Part shown: piece after piece, positions 52,807 through 61,178 of the stretch | How the letters are laid out: each line of letters begins with the position of its first letter | Numbering within the stretch: position 1 is the first letter of the stretch | From: Bradyrhizobium ottawaense | GTDB lineage: Bacteria; Pseudomonadota; Alphaproteobacteria; Rhizobiales; Xanthobacteraceae | NCBI RefSeq assembly: GCF_900099825.1 | Contig: NZ_LT629693.1 | Span: 620,001-684,000 of the forward strand | DNA length: 64,000 nucleotides | Direction of reading: 5' to 3' | Position numbers and translations under genes: made by a program | Notes under the pieces: model-generated | The model's database searches: none | The model's input: the letters and a program-made list of their open reading frames with translations, nothing else | Told to the model about the DNA's origin: nothing

Positions 52807-55800
52807 TCAAAACGTCGGTATAGGGTTCAATGCCTCTGTAATCTTTCCCATCAATTCGCCTTCGGTATAGGGCTTCTGAAGTATTCGCGCTTCGCCGAAA
52901 TCCTTTAGTTCCTCGCGATTGCCGTAGCCGCTGACGACGATGACTGGCAACCCGGGATATGTGGCGTGGATCGCTTTCGCGAGCTCAACGCCTGTCATTT
53001 CGGGCATGGCAAAATCTGCAAGAACGAGATCGATCTTCAGTCCGCTTGCGATCAGCTGGAGCGCTTCCCTTCCGCTTGCGGCAGGAATCGTCATAAATCC
53101 GAACGCGTCAAACAATCTGAGGGTCGTCCTGAGGACCACCGCGTCATCATCCACCACCAGGATCGTCGCCGTCGCCTTGGCCGGGGAGTCCTGTTTAGCG
53201 ATCGACGCCTGGTCGTGATCGTCCTGGACTCCTTCGGCGCGAGGCAGGAAGACCTTGACCGACGTACCCTCTCCGATGCGCGTCTCAATCCCGATGCCTC
53301 CTCCGGATTGTTTGGCGAAACCGTACGCTTGCGCTAGTCCGAGGCCGGAGCCTTTTCCTGGTTCCTTGGTGGTAAAAAATGGTTCGAAGACGCGGGGAAG
53401 CACATTGTCGGGGATACCGACGCCGGTATCCCGGACGGACAGACCCACATACTGTCCCGGAACGAGTCCTTCCGTCCAGCCCGGCGCGCTGTCGATGACA
53501 GCATTGAATGTCTCAAGGGTCAGAATGCCGCCCGACGGCATGGCGTCTCTGGCGTTGATGGCCAGGTTCAGGATGACCAGCTCAATCTGGTTCGGATCGA
53601 CCAGGGCAGGCCAAAGATCCATGGCCAGCACCGTCCGCGGCTGTACCGTCCCGCCCAGCGTAGCATTGAGCATTTCCCTCATGCCGGCGATCTTGCTGTT
53701 GAGATCGACCGGCTGAGGCTCAAGCCGCTGTTTGCGGGAGAACGCAAGAAGTTGTGCGGTCAGATTCACACCCCGCTCCGCGGCGGTGCGGATCAGTTCG
53801 ATGCCTTCCTGATCGCCAGGTTCACGCAAACTGTGGGACAACAGACGTGCGTTGGTGAGCACAATGCTAAGCAGATTGTTGAAGTCGTGCGCGACGCCTG
53901 ACGTGGTCTGCCCGATCGCGTCAATCCGCTGTAACTGCTGAACTTCGGCTTCGGCGAACTCGCGCTGCTCGATCTGGGAGCGCAGCTGCCTGTTAGTTTC
54001 TTCCAGTTCGCGCGTCCGGGCTTCAACGCGGCGCTCGAGCGACTTCTCGATACGTTTGCGGTCGGTGACGTCCAGCGCCACCCCGTAAAATGCAACCGGC
54101 ATGCCGTTCTTGAAACCGGTCTGCCCGCGCGTCGCGATCCAGCGTTCTACGCCGTCAGTTTTTCCGATCACCCGGTACTCAATATCGTACACGCCGTCGC
54201 CCCGTGGGTCGGCGCATCGCTGGATCGCAGCCTCGACGCGCGCAAGATCGTCCGGATGCACGCCGGCCCGCCACACATCGTAATCGACCGGTGCGCCTAC
54301 AGGCAGGCCCCACATTGCCTTCAGCGTGCCGTCCCACTGCAATTCATTCGTTTGCGGATTCCAAGCGTAACGGCCCAACTTCACCAGGTCGACGGCGGCT
54401 TCGAGCCGAGCTTCGCTTTCACGAAGTCGCCGGGACATCGAAAGGTGTGACCGCACCCTTGCGACCAACTCGCGGGCGGAGAATGGCTTGACGAGATAAT
54501 CGTCGGCGCCAACGCTTAGTCCTTCGATCCGCGCCTCCTCTCCGGCCCGGGCCGACAGAAGGATCACTGGGATGTTGGCCAGATCGGGGTCGGACCGCAG
54601 GGCGGATAGAAGGCCGATCCCGTCGAGGCGTGGCATCATAACGTCGGCCAGTACGAGATCGGGTGTGTTTTGCCTTGCGGCTTCGAGTGCCGCCAATCCG
54701 TCGTTCGCGGCTTCGACGTCCCACCACTTTGCCAGCACCCGACTGAGATGCTCGCGCATGTCGGCATTGTCATCCACGATCAGCACGCGCGACCGTTGAC
54801 GGTCGGCAGGGACCATGTCCGTTTGGGAACCGAGGTCGTCAACTATGGTTTCGGAAATGCCGGACGCTTGAGCTGATGGTAGCCAGCGCAATGCTTCTTC
54901 GACGAAGGCGTCGGCGCTGATGGCCGTCGAAGCGAGTCGACGTGAACCCTGGACACGATCGGCGGGAAGATGATCTCGACCGAATGGTACCGTCACGATG
55001 AAGGTCGTACCATGTCCCGCCTTGCTTTCGACCCGAATCTCGCCGCGGTGCAAGTGCACCAGTTCCTGCACGAGTGCGAGACCGATTCCCGTGCCCTCGT
55101 GAGTGCGGCCGCGCTGACCTTCGACGCGATGGAATCGTTCGAACACGCGCGGCAGCTCCGCTTCGGGAATGCCGACACCGCTGTCTTTCACAACAAGCAC
55201 TGCGTCGGCACCATCGGCGTGGACTGCAACCTCGATCCAGCCGTCCAACGTGAATTTGAATGCATTGGAGATGAGGTTGAGAACGACCTTTTCCCACATC
55301 TCGCTGTCGACGTAGACAGGTTGTCCGAGCGAAGGACAACGCACGTCCAGAGCCAAGCCTGCTCGTTCGCATGCCGAGCGGAAATTTGAAGCGAGGTCTG
55401 CTGTTAGCGTGGCAAGGTCGATCGGTTCATAATTCGCCTGGATGCGTCCGGCCTCGGCTCGCGAAAAATCAAGCAGGGTATTGACTAGCCTGAGTAGGCG
55501 CAGAGAGTTGCGGTGAGCGACATGTAGAAGCGAGCGATGCTCAGATGCGAGCCGGGAAGGAAGTTCTGCCAAAATTTCTTCAATCGGATTCATCATGAGT
55601 GTCAGCGGGGTGCGGAACTCGTGGCTGACGTTGGAGAAGAAGTTCGTCTTGGCACGATCGATCTCGGCCAGCGCCTCGGCGCGCTTGCGTTCCGCCTCGA
55701 AAGCACGCGCATCCGCAATGCTCGTGGCGATATGGCCTGCAACGAGATCGAGGAAGGTGCGGTAGTCGGGGTCGAGGATGCGGCGCGGGCTCACACCGGC

Positions 55801-56706
55801 GATCAGGAAGCCAGCGGGTCGCGGCTGGGTCTGTGCGGCCAGCGGGAGCACAACGGCAGTCTCGACCGGGTCCGGCCATGGACCGGCGGAGAAGATGCCG
55901 ACAGTCCCGGGAAGATCGGATATTTGGCAAGACCGGCTGGTCTCCGCGACTCGGTTCAGCGGCCAGGGCTCGCTCACGAGGCTGCCGTGGATGACCGGAT
56001 GGCTCTCGGGGAAGACCGTCGAACCATTATCCAATCGCGTCCCGGCGACGCGGCGCGCGCTCATTCCCTCTTCGTCGAGCAGGTAGATTGCCGCAAATGG
56101 AATATCGAGCGGATCGGCGCGCAGAACCTCGGCCGCATCCCGGCAAGCGACCTCGGCACTCCGCTGTTCTGTCGAACGGGCGCCGAGATCGCGTAATGTC
56201 GCGAGCCGCCGCTTGCCAACGACCTTCGCGGTCGTCTCGGTGCAGGCATCGAAGGTGCCCTCGATCGTGACGCCGTCCGCCGCCAGGATTGGGCTGTAGC
56301 CCCAGCTGACATAGACCTCCTCGCGCGGCAGCCTTCGGGTGAAAAACAGCTGCACGTCTTCGACCGAGGTCGCTCTTCCAGCCGCCACCTCGTCATGCAT
56401 CGGCTCGATCGCCGCCCAGATCTCCCCCCATGCCTCGCGTCCGGGTGCGCCGAGCATTGCCGGATGCTTCGTCTCGCCAAGGAAGGGAATGTAGCTATCG
56501 TTGTAGACAAGCCGCAGTTCGGGACCAAGCCAGAGCGCGATCGGAACGCGCGCGTTAAGACATATGCTGACCGCCGTTTTGACACTTTGCGACCATGTCT
56601 CTGGATGTCCAAGTGGTGATGTGGACCAATCCTTGGCGCGCATTCGCGCGCCCATCTCGCCGCCACCAGCGAGCCATGCTGGACTTGTGGGATCAACGCT
56701 GATCAT
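52807..56706 (-). CDS. Double hybrid sensor kinase, 1299 aa
   Basis: Order of domains: a PAS-like region, a GAF domain, HisKA with FSNVSHEFRTPLTLMMNPIE, a HATPase domain with NLISNAFKFT and GTGIGLALVQELVHLHRG, a receiver (LADVMMPRLDGIGLL, DDYLVKPFSARELV), a PAS_3 domain, a second HisKA with TSGVAHDFNNLLSIVLTNAR, a second HATPase (NLAINARDAMP, GSGLGLAQAYGF), and a last receiver (LVLADFAMPEMTGVEL). It could run two phosphorelays in one chain. No membrane segment is seen, so it senses cytoplasmic signals. The ATG at 56706 starts MISVDPTSPAWL; the frame stays open to 56868, where an IS begins nearby, so the true start is uncertain. Confidence 0.88.
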   Translation of the reverse strand: MISVDPTSPAWLAGGGEMGARMRAKDWSTSPLGHPETWSQSVKTAVSICLNARVPIALWLGPELRLVYNDSYIPFLGETKHPAMLGAPGREAWGEIWAAIEPMHDEVAAGRATSVEDVQLFFTRRLPREEVYVSWGYSPILAADGVTIEGTFDACTETTAKVVGKRRLATLRDLGARSTEQRSAEVACRDAAEVLRADPLDIPFAAIYLLDEEGMSARRVAGTRLDNGSTVFPESHPVIHGSLVSEPWPLNRVAETSRSCQISDLPGTVGIFSAGPWPDPVETAVVLPLAAQTQPRPAGFLIAGVSPRRILDPDYRTFLDLVAGHIATSIADARAFEAERKRAEALAEIDRAKTNFFSNVSHEFRTPLTLMMNPIEEILAELPSRLASEHRSLLHVAHRNSLRLLRLVNTLLDFSRAEAGRIQANYEPIDLATLTADLASNFRSACERAGLALDVRCPSLGQPVYVDSEMWEKVVLNLISNAFKFTLDGWIEVAVHADGADAVLVVKDSGVGIPEAELPRVFERFHRVEGQRGRTHEGTGIGLALVQELVHLHRGEIRVESKAGHGTTFIVTVPFGRDHLPADRVQGSRRLASTAISADAFVEEALRWLPSAQASGISETIVDDLGSQTDMVPADRQRSRVLIVDDNADMREHLSRVLAKWWDVEAANDGLAALEAARQNTPDLVLADVMMPRLDGIGLLSALRSDPDLANIPVILLSARAGEEARIEGLSVGADDYLVKPFSARELVARVRSHLSMSRRLRESEARLEAAVDLVKLGRYAWNPQTNELQWDGTLKAMWGLPVGAPVDYDVWRAGVHPDDLARVEAAIQRCADPRGDGVYDIEYRVIGKTDGVERWIATRGQTGFKNGMPVAFYGVALDVTDRKRIEKSLERRVEARTRELEETNRQLRSQIEQREFAEAEVQQLQRIDAIGQTTSGVAHDFNNLLSIVLTNARLLSHSLREPGDQEGIELIRTAAERGVNLTAQLLAFSRKQRLEPQPVDLNSKIAGMREMLNATLGGTVQPRTVLAMDLWPALVDPNQIELVILNLAINARDAMPSGGILTLETFNAVIDSAPGWTEGLVPGQYVGLSVRDTGVGIPDNVLPRVFEPFFTTKEPGKGSGLGLAQAYGFAKQSGGGIGIETRIGEGTSVKVFLPRAEGVQDDHDQASIAKQDSPAKATATILVVDDDAVVLRTTLRLFDAFGFMTIPAASGREALQLIASGLKIDLVLADFAMPEMTGVELAKAIHATYPGLPVIVVSGYGNREELKDFGEARILQKPYTEGELMGKITEALNPIPTF

Positions 56707-56884
56707 TGATAACCCCGCTGTCAAAACGCGAGGTACAATGTCGCGCAGAATAGGACTCACTGCTCCATTCGTCCAGGGTAATAAGTCCGCTATGGGTCGG
56801 TCATTTTCGACGGTTTCAGCGGAGATTGTCGGCTGGCTGATGTCCGCTTCTACCCCGTAAGCGTCCAACCGGGGCCTGCCCGGA

Positions 56885-57698
56885 AGCGTTGCGTCCGGTC
56901 AGACCCCTGTGATTCGAGCTTCCGAACTGGGGGCTCGAATCATGCGCTATGAACTCGCCGATTATGAATGGATTGCCATCAAGCCCATGCTGCCGAACAA
57001 GCCGCTTGGCGTTCCTCGGGTTAACGACCGTCGTGTCCTCAATGGCATCTTCTGGGTCTTGCGCTCTGGAGCACCTTGGCGTGATCTGCCCGAGATGTTT
57101 GGTCCGAACACCACATGCTACAACCGCTTCGTCCTTTGGCGGCGGGCTGGTGTCTGGGGTCCCATCATAGACGCACTTGCTGCTGCCCACGATGCCGCTG
57201 TCCAAATGATCGACACCTCAATTGTCCGCGTGCATCAACATGGAGCCTGCATCACGAGGAATCGGCGCCAATCGATGGGAAGGTCACGCGGCGGCTTGAC
57301 GAGTAAAATCCACGCGGTGGTCATAGCAATGGTTTGCCGGTACGGTTGGCGTTGAGCCCCGGTGTGACGTTCGACTTGCCGGAAAACTGCTCTCTCGCCT
57401 GAAGCCCGGGTCAATGCTGCTTGCCGACCGCGGCTATGACGCCGACTGGATAAGAGAAATGGCCATGAAAAAGGGCGCGTGGGCCAACATCCCCCCGAAA
57501 AGCGATCGCAGCGATCCGATCTGCTTCAGCCCGTACCTTTATCGCGCTCGCAACCAGGTCGAACGGTTCTTCAACAGAATCAAACAATGTCGTCGTGTGG
57601 CGACGCGCTACGATAGGCTTGCGGGAAACTACCTTGCCTTCGTCCAACTCGCATCTATCCGACTATGGCTGGCCGCGCGTTATGAGTCCACGCCCTAA
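56885..57698 (+). mobile_element. Decayed IS5-family insertion sequence
   Basis: Two pieces of an IS5-type transposase lie in different frames: MRYELADYEWIAIKPMLPNK through WVLRSGAPWRDLPEMFG and GGLTSKIHAVV (from 56942), and MLLADRGYDADWIREMAMKK through ARNQVERFFNRIKQCRRVAT (to 57698, with the catalytic Asp and the DDE-type Glu region). About 60 bases between them read in a third frame and part of the protein is missing, so more than a programmed shift is involved. Ends were not located. An IS701 element abuts the transposase stop codon. Confidence 0.75.
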
Positions 57699-59153
57699 CA
57701 CTACTTTGGCAGATTATTGCAATTGATCGGCGAAACTGGATTCCCGAATCAGATTTTCAATGATTCATGGGTGGTCGGCTTTTGGAGGGCCGACCATGGT
57801 GAACACGACACCGAAGTGGGAAGACGAGCTTGGACGCTGGCTCAAGCCATTCCTGGATCGCTTGGGTCACAAGGCCCGGCGACGGATGTGTCCGCTTTAT
57901 ATCTCGGGACTGATTGGACCAGGCGATCGCAAGAGCGTCCAGCCGATGGCGGCGCGGCTGGCACCGGGCGACTATGACCAGTTGCATCATTTCATCGCTG
58001 ATGGTGTCTGGGATGCGGCGCCATTGGAGTCGGAATTGCTGGTTCAGGCCGATCGCCTCGTTGGCGGCAGTGATGCGGTGCTGGTCATTGACGACACCGC
58101 GATGCCGAAGAAGGGCGATCGTTCGGTTGGTGTGGCTCCTCAATATGCCTCATCTCTCGGCAAGACGGCCAATTGCCAAACGTTGGTGTCGCTGACGCTT
58201 GCGCGGGGTGAAGTGCCGGTCATGGTGGCGTTACGTCTCTTCGTTCCCGAGAGTTGGACGAGCAATCCGGTGCGTTTGAAGCGTGCGGGCGTTCCAGTCG
58301 AGCACCGCGCAGCGCGGACCAAGCCAGAGATCTCCTTGGCGGAGATTGACCGCGTCATCGCCTCCGGTGTGCGCTTTGGCTGTGTGCTGGCGGATGCCGG
58401 TTACGGCCTCAGCGCGCCGTTCCGTCAGGGGCTCACGACACGCGGCCTGGTTTGGGCCGTCGGTATCCCTCGTCACCAGAAGGTTTATCCGGTGGAGGTT
58501 AAATTGATCTGGCCGGTCGCCGGTCGAGGTCGTCCCCGCAAGCGGCACATTCCCGATGTATTGTCGACGGCGGCCGAAGACATGCTGGCCAATGCCAAGT
58601 GGCAAAATGTGAGTTGGCGAAACGGGACCAAGGGCCGGCTGGAAGCTCGCTTCGCCGCGGTTCGCGTGCGGACCGCCGATGGACCTCCGCAGCGGATCAA
58701 GGACATGGGCCAGCAGCATCTTCCGGGGGACGAAGCCTGGCTTATCGGCGAACACAGGACGTCGGGAGAGAAGAAATATTATCTCGCCAATCTGCCGGCC
58801 AAGACGAAGCTGCGCACGTTAGCTGCCACGATCAAAGCACGATGGATTTGCCAACAGGCCCACCAGCAGTTGAAAGAGGAGCTCGGGCTTGATCACTTCG
58901 AGGGACGATCCTGGCAGGGCCTTCATCGTCATGCGCTCATGACCATGATCGCTTACGCATTCCTCCAGCATCGCCGTCTCGCACAAGCGGGGCGGAAAAA
59001 AAAGAATCAACGGTCCACCGCCTCAGCCGAGCCTGCCGGCCGTACGCCAAGCCATCGTCGATCTCATCGTTCAACCACGACCTCAGCGATGCCCGTACTG
59101 TAGAAGACAAATCGGCGGAAAGCAGCAGCGTGAATAAATCTGCCAAAGTAGTG
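57699..59153 (+). mobile_element. IS701-family insertion sequence, intact, 1455 bp
   Basis: The left end CACTACTTTGGCAGATT (57699-57715) is repeated inverted at 59137-59153, giving 17-bp perfect terminal repeats. CTAA stands immediately outside both ends (57695-57698 and 59154-59157), a four-base duplication that fits the YTAR target typical of IS701. One long transposase gene fills the element. Perfect repeats and duplication mean a recent insertion, into the end of the IS5-type transposase. Confidence 0.92.
57796..59103 (+). CDS. IS701-family transposase, 435 aa (possible frameshifted longer form)
   Basis: The N-terminus MVNTTPKWEDELGRWLKPFL, then MCPLYISGLIGPGDRKSVQP, then AVLVIDDTAMPKKGDRSVGV with the first catalytic Asp pair, VLADAGYGLSAPFRQGL with the second Asp, and RWICQQAHQQLKEELGLDHF with the Glu region, match IS701 DDE transposases. 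GGAGG precedes the ATG at 57796. An A8 run (58996-59003) lies near the end; in another frame after it the sequence reads AVRQAIVDLIVQPRPQRCPY then CRRQIGG to a stop at 59135, so slippage would give a longer protein with a CPYC tail. Confidence 0.9.
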   Translation: MVNTTPKWEDELGRWLKPFLDRLGHKARRRMCPLYISGLIGPGDRKSVQPMAARLAPGDYDQLHHFIADGVWDAAPLESELLVQADRLVGGSDAVLVIDDTAMPKKGDRSVGVAPQYASSLGKTANCQTLVSLTLARGEVPVMVALRLFVPESWTSNPVRLKRAGVPVEHRAARTKPEISLAEIDRVIASGVRFGCVLADAGYGLSAPFRQGLTTRGLVWAVGIPRHQKVYPVEVKLIWPVAGRGRPRKRHIPDVLSTAAEDMLANAKWQNVSWRNGTKGRLEARFAAVRVRTADGPPQRIKDMGQQHLPGDEAWLIGEHRTSGEKKYYLANLPAKTKLRTLAATIKARWICQQAHQQLKEELGLDHFEGRSWQGLHRHALMTMIAYAFLQHRRLAQAGRKKKNQRSTASAEPAGRTPSHRRSHRSTTTSAMPVL

Positions 59154-59161
59154 CTAACTAA

Positions 59162-59563
59162 TGTGGCGTTCAATGCGGCAGTGTCGGTGACGATATCCGA
59201 CGGATTCTTCGCGCGGTTACCTTTGCCGAGTATGAGTTCCGCCTGGAGATCGGCGAGATAGCGGGCGCGCACAGCTCCTTCACAGTAATCGCCTTGTGAT
59301 CGAGCTGGCGGTCTTCGACGGGATCACCTCCAGCGACGCGACCGAGTTGCATTTTTGCCTCTCGGCGCGCCGTCTCTGGCGCCCACGCTCCGTGAAGCCC
59401 AATTGTTTAGCGACGGGAGCGACCTCTCGTTCGATACTGGATGACGTAGCTGCGCTTGCCAGAACTAAAGATCCGGAATCCGAAGCCGGGCAGTTCGTCA
59501 TGATCAGGTAGCCTTCTCTTGGGCTTCCGCCGCCTCGACGACCCTCTTCGTAATCTTGACCAT
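59162..59563 (-). pseudogene. Tyrosine recombinase with arm-binding domain, N-terminal fragment
   Basis: Several minus-strand frames joined by shifts give MVKITKRVVEAAEAQEK, then DDELPGFGFRIFSSGKRSYV then IQYRTRGRSR, then KMQLGRVAGGDP, HKAITVKELCA and RYLADLQAELILGKGNRAKN. This is the arm-DNA-binding domain and start of the core-binding domain of phage-type integrases. The catalytic part is missing at the IS701 border. It is the second broken integrase of the window. Confidence 0.6.
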
Positions 59564-59734
59564 GACGTTCCTCGTTCCGGGCGCGATCTCTCGCGTAAGA
59601 ACGCGCAGGGCGATCCCAAAATTCATGATTGACGCCCGCAGCCACGCCCCAACTGTCATCGTCCGGCTTGACCCGATGATCTAGCAGATGTCCATAATAG
59701 AGCCGAAAAGCCGCGGCCTAACCCGCAGAGGCCC

Positions 59735-59770
59735 GTCATCGGACTCGCCGAAGGCGAGACTCAGGATGAC
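59735..59770. repeat. Short palindromic intergenic element
   Basis: GTCATC (59735) and GATGAC (to 59770) bracket CTCGCC-GAA-GGCGAG (59744-59758), a perfect six-pair hairpin. It looks like the dispersed palindromes seen between genes in Bradyrhizobiaceae; only this copy is in the window. Confidence 0.45.
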
Positions 59771-59828
59771 AATTGAGAGTGCGGGCCGCTCCGCGCGCCG
59801 CACAGCACCACTCAGTCGACAGCGGCCT

Positions 59829-61178
59829 CTACTCCAACGCCTGCTGGCGCAACTCCGCCACGTCCTGCGCGGTGAGGTGCGATGACTTGCTGCCGAAGCG
59901 CGCGGTGACGTAATTGGCGAGCGCGGCGATTTCCGTATCGGAATAGACATCGCCGAACGCCGGCATCGAGATGGCGTCGGGTGGGGTGTGCCGCTTGGTT
60001 CCGTGAAGCACGACCTGGACGACATTGACCGCACTGGGATCGTTGACCGCCCACGCTCCGGTGATTGTGGCAAAGGGCGAGATTGAACTTTCGCCGGTCC
60101 AGCCGTGACAACTGACGCAGGCGCCCTCGAATACCATCTTGCCGCGCGCCTCTTGTGTGCCGCCTCCCTGCTTGTGCGAGGCCGGCGCGGGCGGCGCCAC
60201 GCTCGCCGGCAGGTCGGGCGAGGTGATCGGCGGCACCGTGCGCAGATAGGCCGTCACGGCGCGGATGTCCTCTGGCACCAGATGGTTCAAGCTGCGGTCG
60301 ACCGCTTCGCCCATCGGCCCCGAAGCGGTGCCGTGGCCGTTGGCGTGGCCGATCGCAAGATAGGCGACGAGATCGTCGTCGCTCCAGCCACTGATGCCGG
60401 TCGCCTTGTCCGATGTGACGTTGTAGGCGCGCCAGCCCGCGGTGACGGCACCGGCAAATTTCTTGCGGTTGTCCAGCGCAAACGCCAAGTTTCGCGGCGT
60501 GTGGCATTCGCCGCAATGGGCCAGCGCCTCCGCGAGATAAGCGCCCCTGTTCCATTCCGCAGTCTTCGAGGTGTCGGGCTCAAACCGCGTATCCCGATTG
60601 AACACCGCTGACCATAACCCCATCGCCCAGCGCTGGTTGAACGGAAATTTCAGCGTGTTCTCGGGATCCTCCGCGTGCACCGGCGACAGGCTGAACAGAT
60701 AAGCTTTGATTGCCAGCACGTCCTCGTCGGTCATATAGCTGTAGGACGCAAACGGCATCGCCGGATAAAGCCGCGCGCCGTCCTCGCGGATTCCGCGATG
60801 AACCGCATTGAGAAAATCCTGATCGCTGTAATTGCCGATGCCGGTGTCTTTATCGGGAGTGATGTTGGTCGAGTACAGCGTGCCGAATGGCAGCTTGAAA
60901 CCGAGGCCGCCGGCATAGGGCTTGCCATGCTGGGTGGTATGGCAGGCCTCGCAATCCGCCGCTCGCGCCAAATAGGCGCCGCGTTCCACCAGGCTCGCCT
61001 TGGCGAGCGCGGCCGGGACGCCGGTCGGATTGGGGCCGTGGTAATCCGCGAGCTTGACCTTCGGGCCATCCGCAAACGCCATCGGATCGGGACCGCGCAG
61101 GATCCAGGCGGCTGCGACCACCGCGATCACCACGATCCCTGTAACGCTAACGAGAATGCGACGTGTGGCGGAGCTCAT
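59829..61178 (-). CDS. Triheme cytochrome c subunit of molybdenum hydroxylase
   Basis: A 449-residue protein with one N-terminal membrane segment (SVTGIVVIAVVAAAWIL) and three CxxCH sites: DCEACHT, HCGECHT and ACVSCHG. The same fold as the cytochrome at 12862, and the usual partner of membrane-bound aldehyde dehydrogenases in acetic acid bacteria. It takes electrons from the molybdenum-[2Fe-2S] subunits to ubiquinone. Its ATG overlaps the upstream stop (ATGA) and has GGGGAGG in front. Confidence 0.9.
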   Translation of the reverse strand: MSSATRRILVSVTGIVVIAVVAAAWILRGPDPMAFADGPKVKLADYHGPNPTGVPAALAKASLVERGAYLARAADCEACHTTQHGKPYAGGLGFKLPFGTLYSTNITPDKDTGIGNYSDQDFLNAVHRGIREDGARLYPAMPFASYSYMTDEDVLAIKAYLFSLSPVHAEDPENTLKFPFNQRWAMGLWSAVFNRDTRFEPDTSKTAEWNRGAYLAEALAHCGECHTPRNLAFALDNRKKFAGAVTAGWRAYNVTSDKATGISGWSDDDLVAYLAIGHANGHGTASGPMGEAVDRSLNHLVPEDIRAVTAYLRTVPPITSPDLPASVAPPAPASHKQGGGTQEARGKMVFEGACVSCHGWTGESSISPFATITGAWAVNDPSAVNVVQVVLHGTKRHTPPDAISMPAFGDVYSDTEIAALANYVTARFGSKSSHLTAQDVAELRQQALE

